The notes beneath the pieces were generated by a model. It ran no database searches. It saw nothing but the letters and a program-made list of their open reading frames with translations, and had not been told where the DNA came from. A program made the translations under genes and the position numbers. From contig CAZFLD010000040.1 in the NCBI GenBank assembly GCA_964519835.1, positions 1 through 37,759 of the forward strand: a stretch of 37,759 nucleotides of DNA, given 5' to 3'. Positions 9,601-17,935 of this stretch are shown here, in pieces. The number at the start of each line of letters is the position of its first letter. The first letter of the stretch is position 1. The stretch comes from CAZFLD01 sp964519835 (GTDB taxonomy: Bacteria > Spirochaetota > Spirochaetia > DSM-27196 > CAZFLD01).

Positions 9601-10935
9601 GATAATGGTGTCCGTAGACGGATCGAGCTCCGTCGCCGCCCGGGCGTGAGCGGTAATCTCATCAAGCACCAAATCGGCTCCGACGATTCGTCCGATAAAG
9701 CTGCGACCAGATCCGGTTGTAGCCACCCCACGAGGCGGACCGGACAGGGCGCCGACATGATCCACGGCCTCGAAAATGGCTTGGACCGCCTTGAGGGGTT
9801 TACCGGCTGTTCGGGTGTAGAAGGCCCAAACCGGCAGGCCGTCGTTGTCGGTAACTACCGCCTTGGTGCTCGTAGAGCCGATGTCGATACCGACGTAACC
9901 GGTAGGCGCCGGCGAGTCCGCCGATCTGTGAATCTCCACCGGCACAGACTGGTAGCGGTCGATCTCCACAACTTCCGCGGAGCCCAACGTCGCGGAAAAG
10001 GCCCACGCCTCGTGGTCGGAGAAGCTCGGGTAATTCTGCGGTTCCGCGAGGGCCGCGTGGAGGATATCGGTCCGCACCGTGGGCTCAGCAACACGGGCGC
10101 CCGTGTTGCCGGCCTCCGATGTTCCGGCGTTGGGTTCTTTGCCACCGCCGGCGGCAAGCACCTGCTGCAATTCTTCGGCGGCGCCCACTGCGCCCACCGC
10201 CGGCGCCCACTCCGGAACCTCAACCGGCCGCCCGGAGATGGCCTCGACGTTCCGCATCACGGCCTTGTTCCACGCAACGCCTCCGCACGCGAGAATCGGG
10301 CCCGAGGGCAACTCCGATTGAGTTCCGGAGGCGCCGAGGGCGTCGATCAGATTACGAGCGAGCCCTTCGCACAGTCCGGCACATATCTCAGGAAGTGCGT
10401 AGCCCTCCTGTTGCGCGTGAATAAGGTCCGTTTTGGCAAAGACGGAACAGCGGGATGCAATGCGCGGCGTCTCCCCCGAGGCCGCCAGGGCCGTCGCCGC
10501 GAGCTCGGCTGCACCGGAAAGGCCGAGTCGCCGGGCCTGTTGATCCAAAAAGCCGCCGGTGCCGGCGGCACAGCCTGAGTTCATCCGACTCGACCGGTAA
10601 CTTCCGTCTGCATTAAACCGGACAAGGGCAAACCGCTCGCCGCCGACTACGAGGAGGGCGTTGATGTCTGGAAACCTGCTCTCCCGACAACCGATGTGGG
10701 CGGACAGCCAGTCGGTCCGGTAGGCGTCGGGCAAGACGTTGGGCGATGACGCGGTAATCGCCGTGGGCATGTCCTCGTCTACATCGAGCTGCAGAAAGAC
10801 CCTCCGCACCGTCTCCACAAGGCGGCCTTTGTGCTCGGCATAGGCCCACTTAGGAGGGGCGCCGGCCTCGCCGATGACGGCCGCTGCCACGGAGACTGAT
10901 CCAATGTCCACCCCGAGGACTTGTGAGTACGCCAT
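6628..10935 (-). CDS. Giant 2-hydroxyacyl-CoA dehydratase activase-like protein (two BadF/BcrA-type ATPase domains + DUF2229 + HgdB-like region)
   Basis: The 1435-residue protein carries two ASKHA-fold ATPase modules of the HgdC/BadF type. Module 1 begins VLGVDIGSVS and has Cys122 (GCAAGTGG) and Cys163 (SRCSVFAKTD). Module 2 begins YVGIDIGSTSTKAVV (about 347) and has EIGGQDAKF, Cys471 (VCAAGTGSF) and Cys509 (DRCTVFMERD). These cysteines correspond to those that hold a [4Fe-4S] cluster between HgdC monomers. In module 1 the GGQD motif is altered to VGGERF, so it may not hydrolyse ATP normally. Next come a short Cys cluster (CDLCKNHC), then DUF2229/HgdB-like segments with further cysteines (EFCAPVAAYHG, RHNSGQCLPVN, SDWSCGIP). 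Such fused proteins occur in anaerobes, and their substrate is usually unknown. No separate dehydratase subunits are adjacent. No Shine-Dalgarno precedes the start; the predicted leader is about 3 nt. Confidence 0.88.
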   Translation of the reverse strand: MAYSQVLGVDIGSVSVAAAVIGEAGAPPKWAYAEHKGRLVETVRRVFLQLDVDEDMPTAITASSPNVLPDAYRTDWLSAHIGCRESRFPDINALLVVGGERFALVRFNADGSYRSSRMNSGCAAGTGGFLDQQARRLGLSGAAELAATALAASGETPRIASRCSVFAKTDLIHAQQEGYALPEICAGLCEGLARNLIDALGASGTQSELPSGPILACGGVAWNKAVMRNVEAISGRPVEVPEWAPAVGAVGAAEELQQVLAAGGGKEPNAGTSEAGNTGARVAEPTVRTDILHAALAEPQNYPSFSDHEAWAFSATLGSAEVVEIDRYQSVPVEIHRSADSPAPTGYVGIDIGSTSTKAVVTDNDGLPVWAFYTRTAGKPLKAVQAIFEAVDHVGALSGPPRGVATTGSGRSFIGRIVGADLVLDEITAHARAATELDPSTDTIIEIGGQDAKFTTLRDGRVTFSQMNTVCAAGTGSFLEEQAERLGVAVADYADRCFGVATPLASDRCTVFMERDINHLVAAGYSTDQILTTALHSVRENYLQKVAERSSIGKHLCFQGATAKNRALVAAFEQALGVPISVSRYCHVTGALGAALVCRDEGVAKSGFVGLGLASMDVPVGEERCDLCKNHCRIRTATVGANVVKYGFLCGRDQESTSFVSANKSGFDLLASRRNVFREALVYTSPRRSRPQRVLDALRGPRRNTNSTSGLDAKTVGLPTGLHLAEDNLRFYRFFAELGIRTITPQNGASSVAAGKKVEGAEFCAPVAAYHGQVADLLEASDLVFVPYMLERNTNTGEKKSYCYYTQFSPSLLESSLGKERAGRLLRPAVYAGKRDPVEELHGALSAHFDVSVTDVDHAWRIANVAVEKSAADLRRLYLEHVREDHVDVVLLGRPYTALDPAMNKGIPLLFEKLGVRVFFQDMLPPAAMNSSGVVPNSRVHWRYAGEMVTGAEYAAKTPGLYPVFVTSFKCAPDSFTLDSCKNLLDRQNKPYLVLQLDEHDSNLGYETRIEAAVRAFRNHFALRTPNRDADIVGVAPVSRRKLTERIGKKTLLLPNWDPITVPLLAANLRSVGVDAVSLPTDEASLRRSMRHNSGQCLPVNIIAEDALRYVRAANRPAGDFVLWLVKSDWSCGIPRYPAFIKDLFEKENLGRLGVYVGDVTYTDLTLRALVGTYFAYQFGGWLRLLTCRTRPYEEEPGHTDSVAAEVHGRLLRAFESGRGRKRALRYMTEAFAAIPVRRTKRPKVAIFGDLYVRDNDVMNRDLIRTIEAAGGEAVTTPYSDYVKIIASAQFAKFRKERDIAGNAKYRLLATAIQRVETSYRSIVEPHLGPALPWTRAGNEADLRRFGMIIEQHGESYENVLKIMSLVERYDDIALFVQASPAFCCPSLVTEALADTIQTAIGVPVVTLTYDGTGGDKNAAVIPYIKYAQKQAVSA

Positions 10936-10936
10936 T

Positions 10937-10974
10937 CGGCTACTATTTTAGTCGGCAGTAGCCGCAGGTGCCAA
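10937..10974 (-). promoter_or_regulatory. Promoter of the activase-like gene with an overlapping 8+8 bp palindrome
   Basis: On the minus strand, TTGGCA (10969-10974), an 18-bp spacer and TAAAAT (10945-10950) predict a start near 10938, three bases before the ATG. A perfect inverted repeat, CGGCTACT (10937-10944) and AGTAGCCG (10957-10964) with a 12-bp centre, spans the -10 element and the start site. Because most of it lies upstream of the predicted transcript, it is better read as a DNA operator than as an RNA hairpin. Confidence 0.5.
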
Positions 10975-11032
10975 GTCCCAGCCGGCACCGACGCCAACGA
11001 CTGCGAACGGCGCGCCGACACACCTTACACAT

Positions 11033-12073
11033 CTAAATGATGTGGATGTCCGTGATGCGATTCACACGCACCTCGAGGTCGGTAATCTCGTCGTCAAAAT
11101 CGTCCACGGGCATGGGAAGCTTTTGTCCCTCTTCAAAGACCGCATCGATGTGTTGAATAACCGCGTACAATCTGTTTGTGACCGAACGACTCAGGAACCG
11201 ATTGAGCATAAAAATGATTGCACCCGCCGTCACGAGGCTGGTCGCCATGATAACAAGCTCGAGACCGTCTATCAGGTCGCCGGCGCCGGTGTTCGAAAAG
11301 ACCGCCTCTTCAACTCTCAGCTCGGTGGAATGTGCGGCACGGAGGGGAGCCGTGGCATCCGCAAAATCCTCGGGGAAGACAAGAAATCGGGTTCGCCCAA
11401 ACATCCCGGCCGCTTCATCACTCGGAACCGCTCCATACTCGTAGTCCACGCCGGCCTGATCACGCAGACGAACGTAGAGCACCGTGTTGTCGTTTAAATA
11501 GGCGTCCCTCCGCGAGTCCACCAAGGACTCGACAATAAGCCGATGATAGGCGAGGTTTTCCGACGCCAGGAATCGATCGACAACAAAGGTCACGGTAACG
11601 GCGCCGGCAAGAATCACAATCATCGTTACCGAGGTGATTGCCAAGTAGAAACGCGTCTTGATGCGCTCTCGTGTCTCCTCCCCAGTCATGCTCAGCATCT
11701 TGAAAAGGCGAACCAGCCGGAGAAGCCGTACAAAACGGATCAACCGTGCCATTCGCAGGGCCTGCAGTTGCTGGAATACCAAAAAAAGAGGTGAAAGAAT
11801 CGGCAAACAGGCCAAGAGATCGATCCACCCGAAGTCTCGAAAGAAATAGTGACGGCCGAGAAAGACCAACTTCAGAAGGAACTCCAGCGTAAACACGGCG
11901 ATGATCACGTAGTCCGTGATCTCGAGCAGTCTAAGCGTCTCCTGATCCATCTCCGCCAAGCGGATCACAAAGAGGAGTACAACAGAGGCGGCGACCAGAA
12001 GGCTAACCACCAGGTTGAGCGCCCTGCCGCGAAGAAGCGAACGCATCACGGAAACAAATCGCGTCTCTTTCAT
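11033..12073 (-). CDS. Voltage-sensor domain fused to an extracytoplasmic loop and HAMP domain, no pore
   Basis: With the start at 12073 (Shine-Dalgarno GGGGAG) the protein has 346 residues. Residues 20-126 form a voltage-sensor-like four-helix unit: S1 (20-39), S2 with Glu64 (53-72), S3 with Asp85 (83-100), and S4 with seven basic residues exactly every third position (Arg107, 110, 113, 116, 119, 122 and Lys125). A potassium-channel pore with TVGYG should follow but does not. Instead there is a helix (143-165), an extracytoplasmic loop of about 100 residues (166-268) that could be a small Cache-like sensor, another helix (269-291) and a HAMP-like segment (292-342), after which the protein ends. 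An automatic annotation would probably say 'ion transporter'. The longer open frame back to 12379 is rejected: it lacks a Shine-Dalgarno and looks non-coding. It lies 97 bp upstream of the activase-like gene on the same strand. Confidence 0.8.
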   Translation of the reverse strand: MKETRFVSVMRSLLRGRALNLVVSLLVAASVVLLFVIRLAEMDQETLRLLEITDYVIIAVFTLEFLLKLVFLGRHYFFRDFGWIDLLACLPILSPLFLVFQQLQALRMARLIRFVRLLRLVRLFKMLSMTGEETRERIKTRFYLAITSVTMIVILAGAVTVTFVVDRFLASENLAYHRLIVESLVDSRRDAYLNDNTVLYVRLRDQAGVDYEYGAVPSDEAAGMFGRTRFLVFPEDFADATAPLRAAHSTELRVEEAVFSNTGAGDLIDGLELVIMATSLVTAGAIIFMLNRFLSRSVTNRLYAVIQHIDAVFEEGQKLPMPVDDFDDEITDLEVRVNRITDIHII

Positions 12074-12084
12074 CGTCTCCCCTT

Positions 12085-12116
12085 TTTGTCGGCCCATGCC
12101 CTCTTTGTCGGCCCAT
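12085..12116. repeat. Short direct repeat upstream of the voltage-sensor gene
   Basis: TTTGTCGGCCCAT occurs at 12085-12097 and again at 12104-12116, a 19-bp period, with a partial third copy (TTTGTCG) at 12119. On the minus strand each copy carries ATGGGCCGACAAA followed by a purine-rich AGGG, so the repeat duplicates something like a start and ribosome site. It could be a leader element or a protein-binding site. Confidence 0.5.
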
Positions 12117-12360
12117 ACTTTGTCGTGCCGGGCCTCGGCGCCGTTTACCTCGGCGCGAACACGGCGGCAGCACTCCGGCCGTTCGTCTCGAATGTAGACC
12201 GGAAGACCCTCCCGAGCAAGCAAGCATGGCCGCTGCAATACCAACGGCACTCCCAATACGGATATCCTGCCAATCGATTGTACCGATTGTGTCAGGTTTT
12301 CCGGGTAGACCAAAGCACGCGGCGGACCTATGCTGGGATTCAGCTTCCAGGAGGCCCGCC

Positions 12361-15300
12361 ATGTCCGAACGTCTACCACTTTTGCTACTACCGGCGGTGA
12401 TTGCAGCAGCTCTAATTGCTTCCTGCAACACCGGTTATCAAATCGAACACAACGACTCCGCCTACACGGAGGAGCTCGCGCGGGTGGTCAGCCACGCGAC
12501 AACCGGTCTTATCGCTCCGGACGCGGACATCACGGTGCGTTTTGTCAATCCCGTCGTGGGCGAGGCTGCGGTTGGGAAGGCACTACTCGACGTGTTTGCC
12601 TTCTCGCCGCGCATTCGTGGAACGGCTGTTTTCCGGGACAATCGGACCCTGGTCTTCTCGCCGGACCGCCCTCTACCACTTCGCGCCGAGTACACCGGCG
12701 CCCTCAGACTGGAGAGGCTCGCCGAGATCGCAGACGCCCCGGAGCTTAGGGCCCTGGACGATCTGGTATTTTCGGTCATAACGGCAGGGCGGGAGGTCGT
12801 CGGCTTGGAAGGGAAGCTCGAGACCGACCCGGCGGATGCCTCGGTGCTCTCCTACGAGGGCCGCGTCGCGTTTACACTTCCTCCCGAGTCGGATGCCTTG
12901 GACCGTGCCGTGGCAATTACGCTGGACGGACAACGCTTGAGCTACGACGTCCGTGCCGGTCGCGGCGAAAACGAGTTTGTGGTCCGCACCGAGAGATTTG
13001 TGCGGCCCGACGTCCCTTCCGACCTCGAGTTCCGGTTGACGGCCGGGGCATTGGATCTACAAAACGACATAGTGGAGTCGATTACGGTACGGCCCGTCGA
13101 CGACTTTGCGCTTTCCCGGGTGCACCGTGTGATCGACGGCGAGAGTACCGCGATTCGCGTCGAGTTCTCAGACGACTTGGACCCAAGCCAGAACCTCGAG
13201 GGTCTGGTGTCGGTCACCGGCGTCGCGCGGACCGATCTCCAGCCCCTTGGTAACGCGGTCCTGGTACATGGTGATTTCAAACATGGCGACACCTACACCG
13301 TTCAGGTTGCCCGTGGAGTAAAAAGCCGCTATGGCGCGAGGACGGTGACACAGGCACAACGTACCGTGGACATGGAGGATATGGCGCCGGGAATCGAGTT
13401 CCTGAGCTCGGGCGTCTTTTTGCCCTCCACGGGCGAGCGGCGTATTCACTTCCGAACGGTCAACGTACGGCGGGTCAACGTGGAAGTGGTGCAGGTGTTT
13501 GAGAACAATCTCGGCCAGTTCCTGCAGACCGAGCGTTTGAGCAGCGCAACCGACAGGAACCAGCAGTTCAACAGCCAGTACATCAACCGCGTGGGCGTGC
13601 CGGTCGCGAACCAGGTACTAGAGATCGGAGCGGAGAAAAACCGTTGGCTCCTCCACGAGCTCGATCTGCGACCGCTGATCGACCCGACCGACCAGGGGCT
13701 TTACATCGTAAGTCTCACATTCGAACGGGACGCCATGCTCTACGACGATTTGACGGAAAATCCGCAGTACTACTACGGCGACGAGTACTACTCAAATCCC
13801 AACTCCTGGGGCTATATCCAAGCAAACGGTCGGGCGTACAAACCGGTGGTCTTGAGCGATGTCGGCCTTACGTGGATGGCGGGTCCCGAAGAGCACACCG
13901 TGTTCGCGACGGACATCTTAAGCGCCTCGCCGCTGCGGGGCGTGCAGGTACAACTGCGTACCTACCAAAACCAGCTTATCGCCGAAGGCTACACCGACAA
14001 CGAGGGCCGAGTTCGCTTTCCGGAGGTGGATCAGTCCGTCTTTTATATTGCAGGCGTCCACGGGGGCACTCGCAGTGTTATCAAGGCCAACGAGATGTCG
14101 TGGAACATGTCGAGCTTTGACGTGGGAGGCACCTCTCCCGGCGAAGGCGGCACTCGGGCCTTTATCTACACCGAGCGAGGCGTCTATCGCCCGGGCGACG
14201 ACATTCACCTGGCGGCGATTTTCCGCAACCAACACGGCGAGTTTCCCGACGGCCACCCGGTCGAGCTCGAACTCACCAATCCTCGGGGCCAGACGACCTA
14301 TTCGACCACAAATTCCGACGCCAAAGACGGTCTCTACTACTTCCCACTTGCCACGGCGGAGAGCGACCCCACCGGAACGTGGCGCGCGGAGTTGACCGCC
14401 GGTCCGGCGACCTTCTCGCATCAAATCAGGGTCGAAACGATTGTCCCGAACCGACTGCGTGTGGACGTTGTTGCAGACCCATCGGAGGTGGGTCCCGACA
14501 ACCGGACGGTGGATCTGACCCTCACCTCGTCGTATCTATTTGGTGCGCCCGCCGCAAACCTCGAGGCGGAGCTCGAGGCCGTTCTCGAGCACCGGGACAA
14601 GACCTTCTCGAACTATCCGGGCTACACCTTTGTAAACCGATCGATCGAGCAATCGGCGCGCAACGAGCGTATCTTCGACGGCACGCTTAATGCCGGCGGA
14701 GTCGCGGAGCTTACCTATCGAATTCCCCAAACCGGCAATCCGTCGTCGGCGCTCGATTTACGTCTAGACGCGCGAGTCTTGGAGCCGGGCGGACGCGCCA
14801 CCGTGGGATCCACCGTTGTGCCGGTAGACCCGTATGCCACCTACGTCGGTGTTGAAGTCCCGGAGTTTCGCTGGGGCTACGCCCAGATTGGCTCCGAGCT
14901 CCGGGTACCGGCGGTGCTGGTGGACAATAACGGCACCAGCGTGTCCGGTCGGGAGCTTACCTACCGGATCTACCGCAACGAGCGGTACTGGTGGTGGGAG
15001 TACGAGAGCTACGGCGCCTTCCGCGCCCGCTATAAATCAGACAGCAATACCGAGCTTATCTCGGAGGGCCGCGTGACAAGCCGCTCCGGTCCGGTGGCGG
15101 TCTCATTTGAGCCGGATGGCTGGGGCGAGTACCTCCTCGAGGTACAGGATCCCCGCTCCGGTCACAGCGCAGGCTTTTTCTTCCGCGCCTCGTCGTGGGC
15201 AACACAGTCCGTCGGTGATGCCGAGGGTATCCTCGGCGTGCAGACCAACCGCGACAGCTACAATCCCGGCGACACAGCCGTGGTTACCGCGGTTACACCG

Positions 15301-17883
15301 CCGGAAGGTTCGCTCCTCGTGGCCGTTGAGCGCGACGGAAAGCTTATCTCGAGCCGTTGGCAGCGCACCAACGAGGGTGAGACGCGGATATCGATCCCGA
15401 TCACGGAAGAGATGATTCCCACAGCCTACGTGACGGTGAGTCTCCTCCAGCCTCATGCTCAAACGGCAAACGACAGGCCGCTTCGTATGTATGGAGTCGT
15501 GCCGCTCAATGTGGAGGATCCAAGCACACGGCGCGAGCTGGAGATCATCATGCCCGATGAGCTCGAGCCAAAAGAGCCGTTTTCGGTCACCGTCCAAACC
15601 GCGGCGCGGCAGGAGACCCAATTGACGGTGGCGGTGGTCGATGAGGGGCTCCTCGACCTAACGGCGTTCAAGACACCCGATCCATGGAACAGTTTCTACG
15701 CCAAACAGCAGCTGCGTCTTGCTGCCTACGACATGTTCGGTCATGTGCTCGGCGCGTTTGCCGGCGACGTCTTCCGTGTCTTCTCCATCGGTGGTGGTGA
15801 CTTCGCAGGGGCGGCGCAGCCGGGAGAAGACGAGACCAATCGGCGATTCGAGCCGGTGGCTCTCTTCTCCGGCCCGGTTACAACCGATTCACGCGGCCGC
15901 GCCACGGTCGACTTTACCATGCCCAACTACCTCGGCTCGGTGAGAGTCATGGTGGTAGCAGCCGACGGCACCAGCTACGGAAACGCGGAAAAGGCGGTGC
16001 CGGTGCGCTCGGACGTGGTAGCACTACCTACCTTGCCCCGCGTCCTCGGGCCGCAAGAGGACTTCCTGGTACCGGTTACACTGTTCGCGTTGGCGCCGGA
16101 CCTCGGCCCGATTTCGGTGACCGTCGATACCGAAGGCCCCGTTGCCGTCTCAGGCCCACGACGGCGCAGCATCCGATTAACCGAGGGGCGTGACGGCGAG
16201 GTGAGCTTTAACCTGGTGACCGAGCCGGCGGTAGGCCCGGCGGTCGTTCGCTTTACCGTAGAGGCGGGGGACGAGCAGACGGTTCTTACCACCAACATCC
16301 AGGTTCGCGCATCGTCGCCACCGCTGTACACGTCGACCCGGGAAACACTCGAGCCCGGTGACGGCGCCATGATCCGGGTACCGGACGGCGGCATCCCCGG
16401 CAGCAACGCGGCAACCCTCACGATCTCCGCCGGCGCCGAGCTCAAGCTCGACACCCGACTGCGCTTTTTGATCCGCTATCCCTACGGCTGTATCGAGCAG
16501 ACAACAAGCGCCGTATTTCCACAGCTCTTTCTCAGAGACTTTGTAGAGAATACACGTGGTGTCGAATCCGTAGACGGCAACATCGCAGCGGCAATCGAGC
16601 GGCTTCGATCCTTCCAGGTTGCCTCAGGAGGCTTTGCCTACTGGCCGGGGGGCAGCTCCGCCTCGACTTGGGGCACCAACTATGCAGGACACTTTTTGAT
16701 CGAGGCAAAAAACCTCGGCTACTCGGTGCCCGACGACCTCCTCGCGGAGTGGATCCGGTTTCAGTCGTCGGCGGCGCTTACCACGCGGGACAACATGATG
16801 GAACGGGTCTACCGTCTTTACCTCTTGTCTTTGGTGGACCAGCCGGCCGTGGGCGGAATGAACCTTATTCGAGAGTCGAGCCTGAGGGAGCTTAGAAACG
16901 TCGAACGGTGGCTCTTGGCCGCAGCCTACGAGCGTGCAGGAATGAGTCGCGCCGCCGAGGAGGTGCTCGGCAATGCCGGTACGGACGTGGAGGAGTACCA
17001 AGAATTCGGCGGGACCTATGGGTCGAGCCTTCGCGATAGGGCGATGATCCTCGAGGCGGCATTGGAGCTCGACCGCATGGACGTGGCCGACGAGTTGTAC
17101 TATCAGCTCGCCGAGCGCATGTCGAGCAATGACTGGTATAGCACCCAAACCACCGGTTATAGCCTGCTTGCCGTCGGCAAGTATCTCCGGAAGGTTACAA
17201 CCGATCGGGGCGACAGACTGGTGGGCACCGTAACAATGCCGGACGGCTCCGAGGAGAGCTTCTCCACCACCGATCGTGTTGTCAGCTTTGGCTTGACCGA
17301 GACCGCCTATGCCGAGGGCCGGCGTAATCCGACGGTGGAAATCGAATTGAGTGCGTCGAGCTCTGTTAGCCGCGCCTTTGCCACCATGGAGTGGGAGGGT
17401 CTCCCGGCGCGGCCTGAGGTGGACGCGGTCTCACGCAACGTGGCTCTCCAGACGCGTTACTACGACGAAGACGGTCGCTCGCTCAACCCACGACGTATCA
17501 CGCAGGGTGAGCAGTTCTGGTTGCGTCTGACAGTCTCTCGGAGCTCCGATCTCCGGCAAACGATGGAAGAGATGGCACTAACTCAGGTCCTTCCTTCGGG
17601 TTGGGAAATCGTAAACACACGGTTGATCGGCACCGGTCGTCCCAATTGGATGTCGAGATACAACCTCGGAAACGAGGAATACGTTGACTTTAGAGACGAC
17701 AGGGCCAATTGGTTCTTCGACTTGCCGCGCTATGCCGGTTCCTATGACTTTGTGGTGAAGCTGCAAGCGGTAACCGTGGGCTCGTTTGCCCTGCCGCCCA
17801 CGACCGTCGAGGCGATGTATCGGCGTGAAGAGTACCGGGCGGTGGTTCCCGGCTTCGACGTTGTCGTCCTCTCCCGACGCTAG
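12361..17883 (+). CDS. Bacterial alpha-2-macroglobulin lipoprotein with intact thioester
   Basis: The start at 12361 is supported by AGGAGG seven bases upstream and by a lipoprotein signal (LLLLPAVIAAALIASC, Cys22). The 1840-residue protein has many beta-sandwich (MG-type) domains. An A2M core domain lies around residues 1165-1250 (VALFSGPVTTDSRGRATVDFT). The thioester motif PYGCIEQ has Cys1377. It is followed by an alpha-helical terpenoid-cyclase-like domain (SFQVASGGFAYWPGG, YAGHFLIEAK) and C-terminal domains. Family knowledge: such proteins trap proteases in the periplasm by covalent thioester linkage after bait cleavage, and their genes usually sit beside pbpC, as here. The gene is divergent from the voltage-sensor gene; 12074-12360 between them has no clear promoter that I can see. 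Confidence 0.93.
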   Translation: MSERLPLLLLPAVIAAALIASCNTGYQIEHNDSAYTEELARVVSHATTGLIAPDADITVRFVNPVVGEAAVGKALLDVFAFSPRIRGTAVFRDNRTLVFSPDRPLPLRAEYTGALRLERLAEIADAPELRALDDLVFSVITAGREVVGLEGKLETDPADASVLSYEGRVAFTLPPESDALDRAVAITLDGQRLSYDVRAGRGENEFVVRTERFVRPDVPSDLEFRLTAGALDLQNDIVESITVRPVDDFALSRVHRVIDGESTAIRVEFSDDLDPSQNLEGLVSVTGVARTDLQPLGNAVLVHGDFKHGDTYTVQVARGVKSRYGARTVTQAQRTVDMEDMAPGIEFLSSGVFLPSTGERRIHFRTVNVRRVNVEVVQVFENNLGQFLQTERLSSATDRNQQFNSQYINRVGVPVANQVLEIGAEKNRWLLHELDLRPLIDPTDQGLYIVSLTFERDAMLYDDLTENPQYYYGDEYYSNPNSWGYIQANGRAYKPVVLSDVGLTWMAGPEEHTVFATDILSASPLRGVQVQLRTYQNQLIAEGYTDNEGRVRFPEVDQSVFYIAGVHGGTRSVIKANEMSWNMSSFDVGGTSPGEGGTRAFIYTERGVYRPGDDIHLAAIFRNQHGEFPDGHPVELELTNPRGQTTYSTTNSDAKDGLYYFPLATAESDPTGTWRAELTAGPATFSHQIRVETIVPNRLRVDVVADPSEVGPDNRTVDLTLTSSYLFGAPAANLEAELEAVLEHRDKTFSNYPGYTFVNRSIEQSARNERIFDGTLNAGGVAELTYRIPQTGNPSSALDLRLDARVLEPGGRATVGSTVVPVDPYATYVGVEVPEFRWGYAQIGSELRVPAVLVDNNGTSVSGRELTYRIYRNERYWWWEYESYGAFRARYKSDSNTELISEGRVTSRSGPVAVSFEPDGWGEYLLEVQDPRSGHSAGFFFRASSWATQSVGDAEGILGVQTNRDSYNPGDTAVVTAVTPPEGSLLVAVERDGKLISSRWQRTNEGETRISIPITEEMIPTAYVTVSLLQPHAQTANDRPLRMYGVVPLNVEDPSTRRELEIIMPDELEPKEPFSVTVQTAARQETQLTVAVVDEGLLDLTAFKTPDPWNSFYAKQQLRLAAYDMFGHVLGAFAGDVFRVFSIGGGDFAGAAQPGEDETNRRFEPVALFSGPVTTDSRGRATVDFTMPNYLGSVRVMVVAADGTSYGNAEKAVPVRSDVVALPTLPRVLGPQEDFLVPVTLFALAPDLGPISVTVDTEGPVAVSGPRRRSIRLTEGRDGEVSFNLVTEPAVGPAVVRFTVEAGDEQTVLTTNIQVRASSPPLYTSTRETLEPGDGAMIRVPDGGIPGSNAATLTISAGAELKLDTRLRFLIRYPYGCIEQTTSAVFPQLFLRDFVENTRGVESVDGNIAAAIERLRSFQVASGGFAYWPGGSSASTWGTNYAGHFLIEAKNLGYSVPDDLLAEWIRFQSSAALTTRDNMMERVYRLYLLSLVDQPAVGGMNLIRESSLRELRNVERWLLAAAYERAGMSRAAEEVLGNAGTDVEEYQEFGGTYGSSLRDRAMILEAALELDRMDVADELYYQLAERMSSNDWYSTQTTGYSLLAVGKYLRKVTTDRGDRLVGTVTMPDGSEESFSTTDRVVSFGLTETAYAEGRRNPTVEIELSASSSVSRAFATMEWEGLPARPEVDAVSRNVALQTRYYDEDGRSLNPRRITQGEQFWLRLTVSRSSDLRQTMEEMALTQVLPSGWEIVNTRLIGTGRPNWMSRYNLGNEEYVDFRDDRANWFFDLPRYAGSYDFVVKLQAVTVGSFALPPTTVEAMYRREEYRAVVPGFDVVVLSRR

Positions 17884-17935
17884 TCGGGAGGGGCATCGGC
17901 CGGGCCCCGCGAACAACCACGCCAAATACGGCCGC

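Noticed and set aside
9175..10578. 467-codon open frame on the plus strand
   Set aside because: It is antisense to the activase-like gene, whose domains and motifs are clear; long antisense frames are common in GC-rich DNA.
10937..10964. RNA hairpin hiding the ribosome site of the activase-like gene
   Set aside because: The predicted transcription start at about 10938 leaves the hairpin out of the mRNA; a DNA operator is more consistent.
12074..12379. N-terminal extension of the voltage-sensor protein
   Set aside because: The sequence is unlike protein of this family, there is no Shine-Dalgarno at 12379, and a good one precedes 12073.
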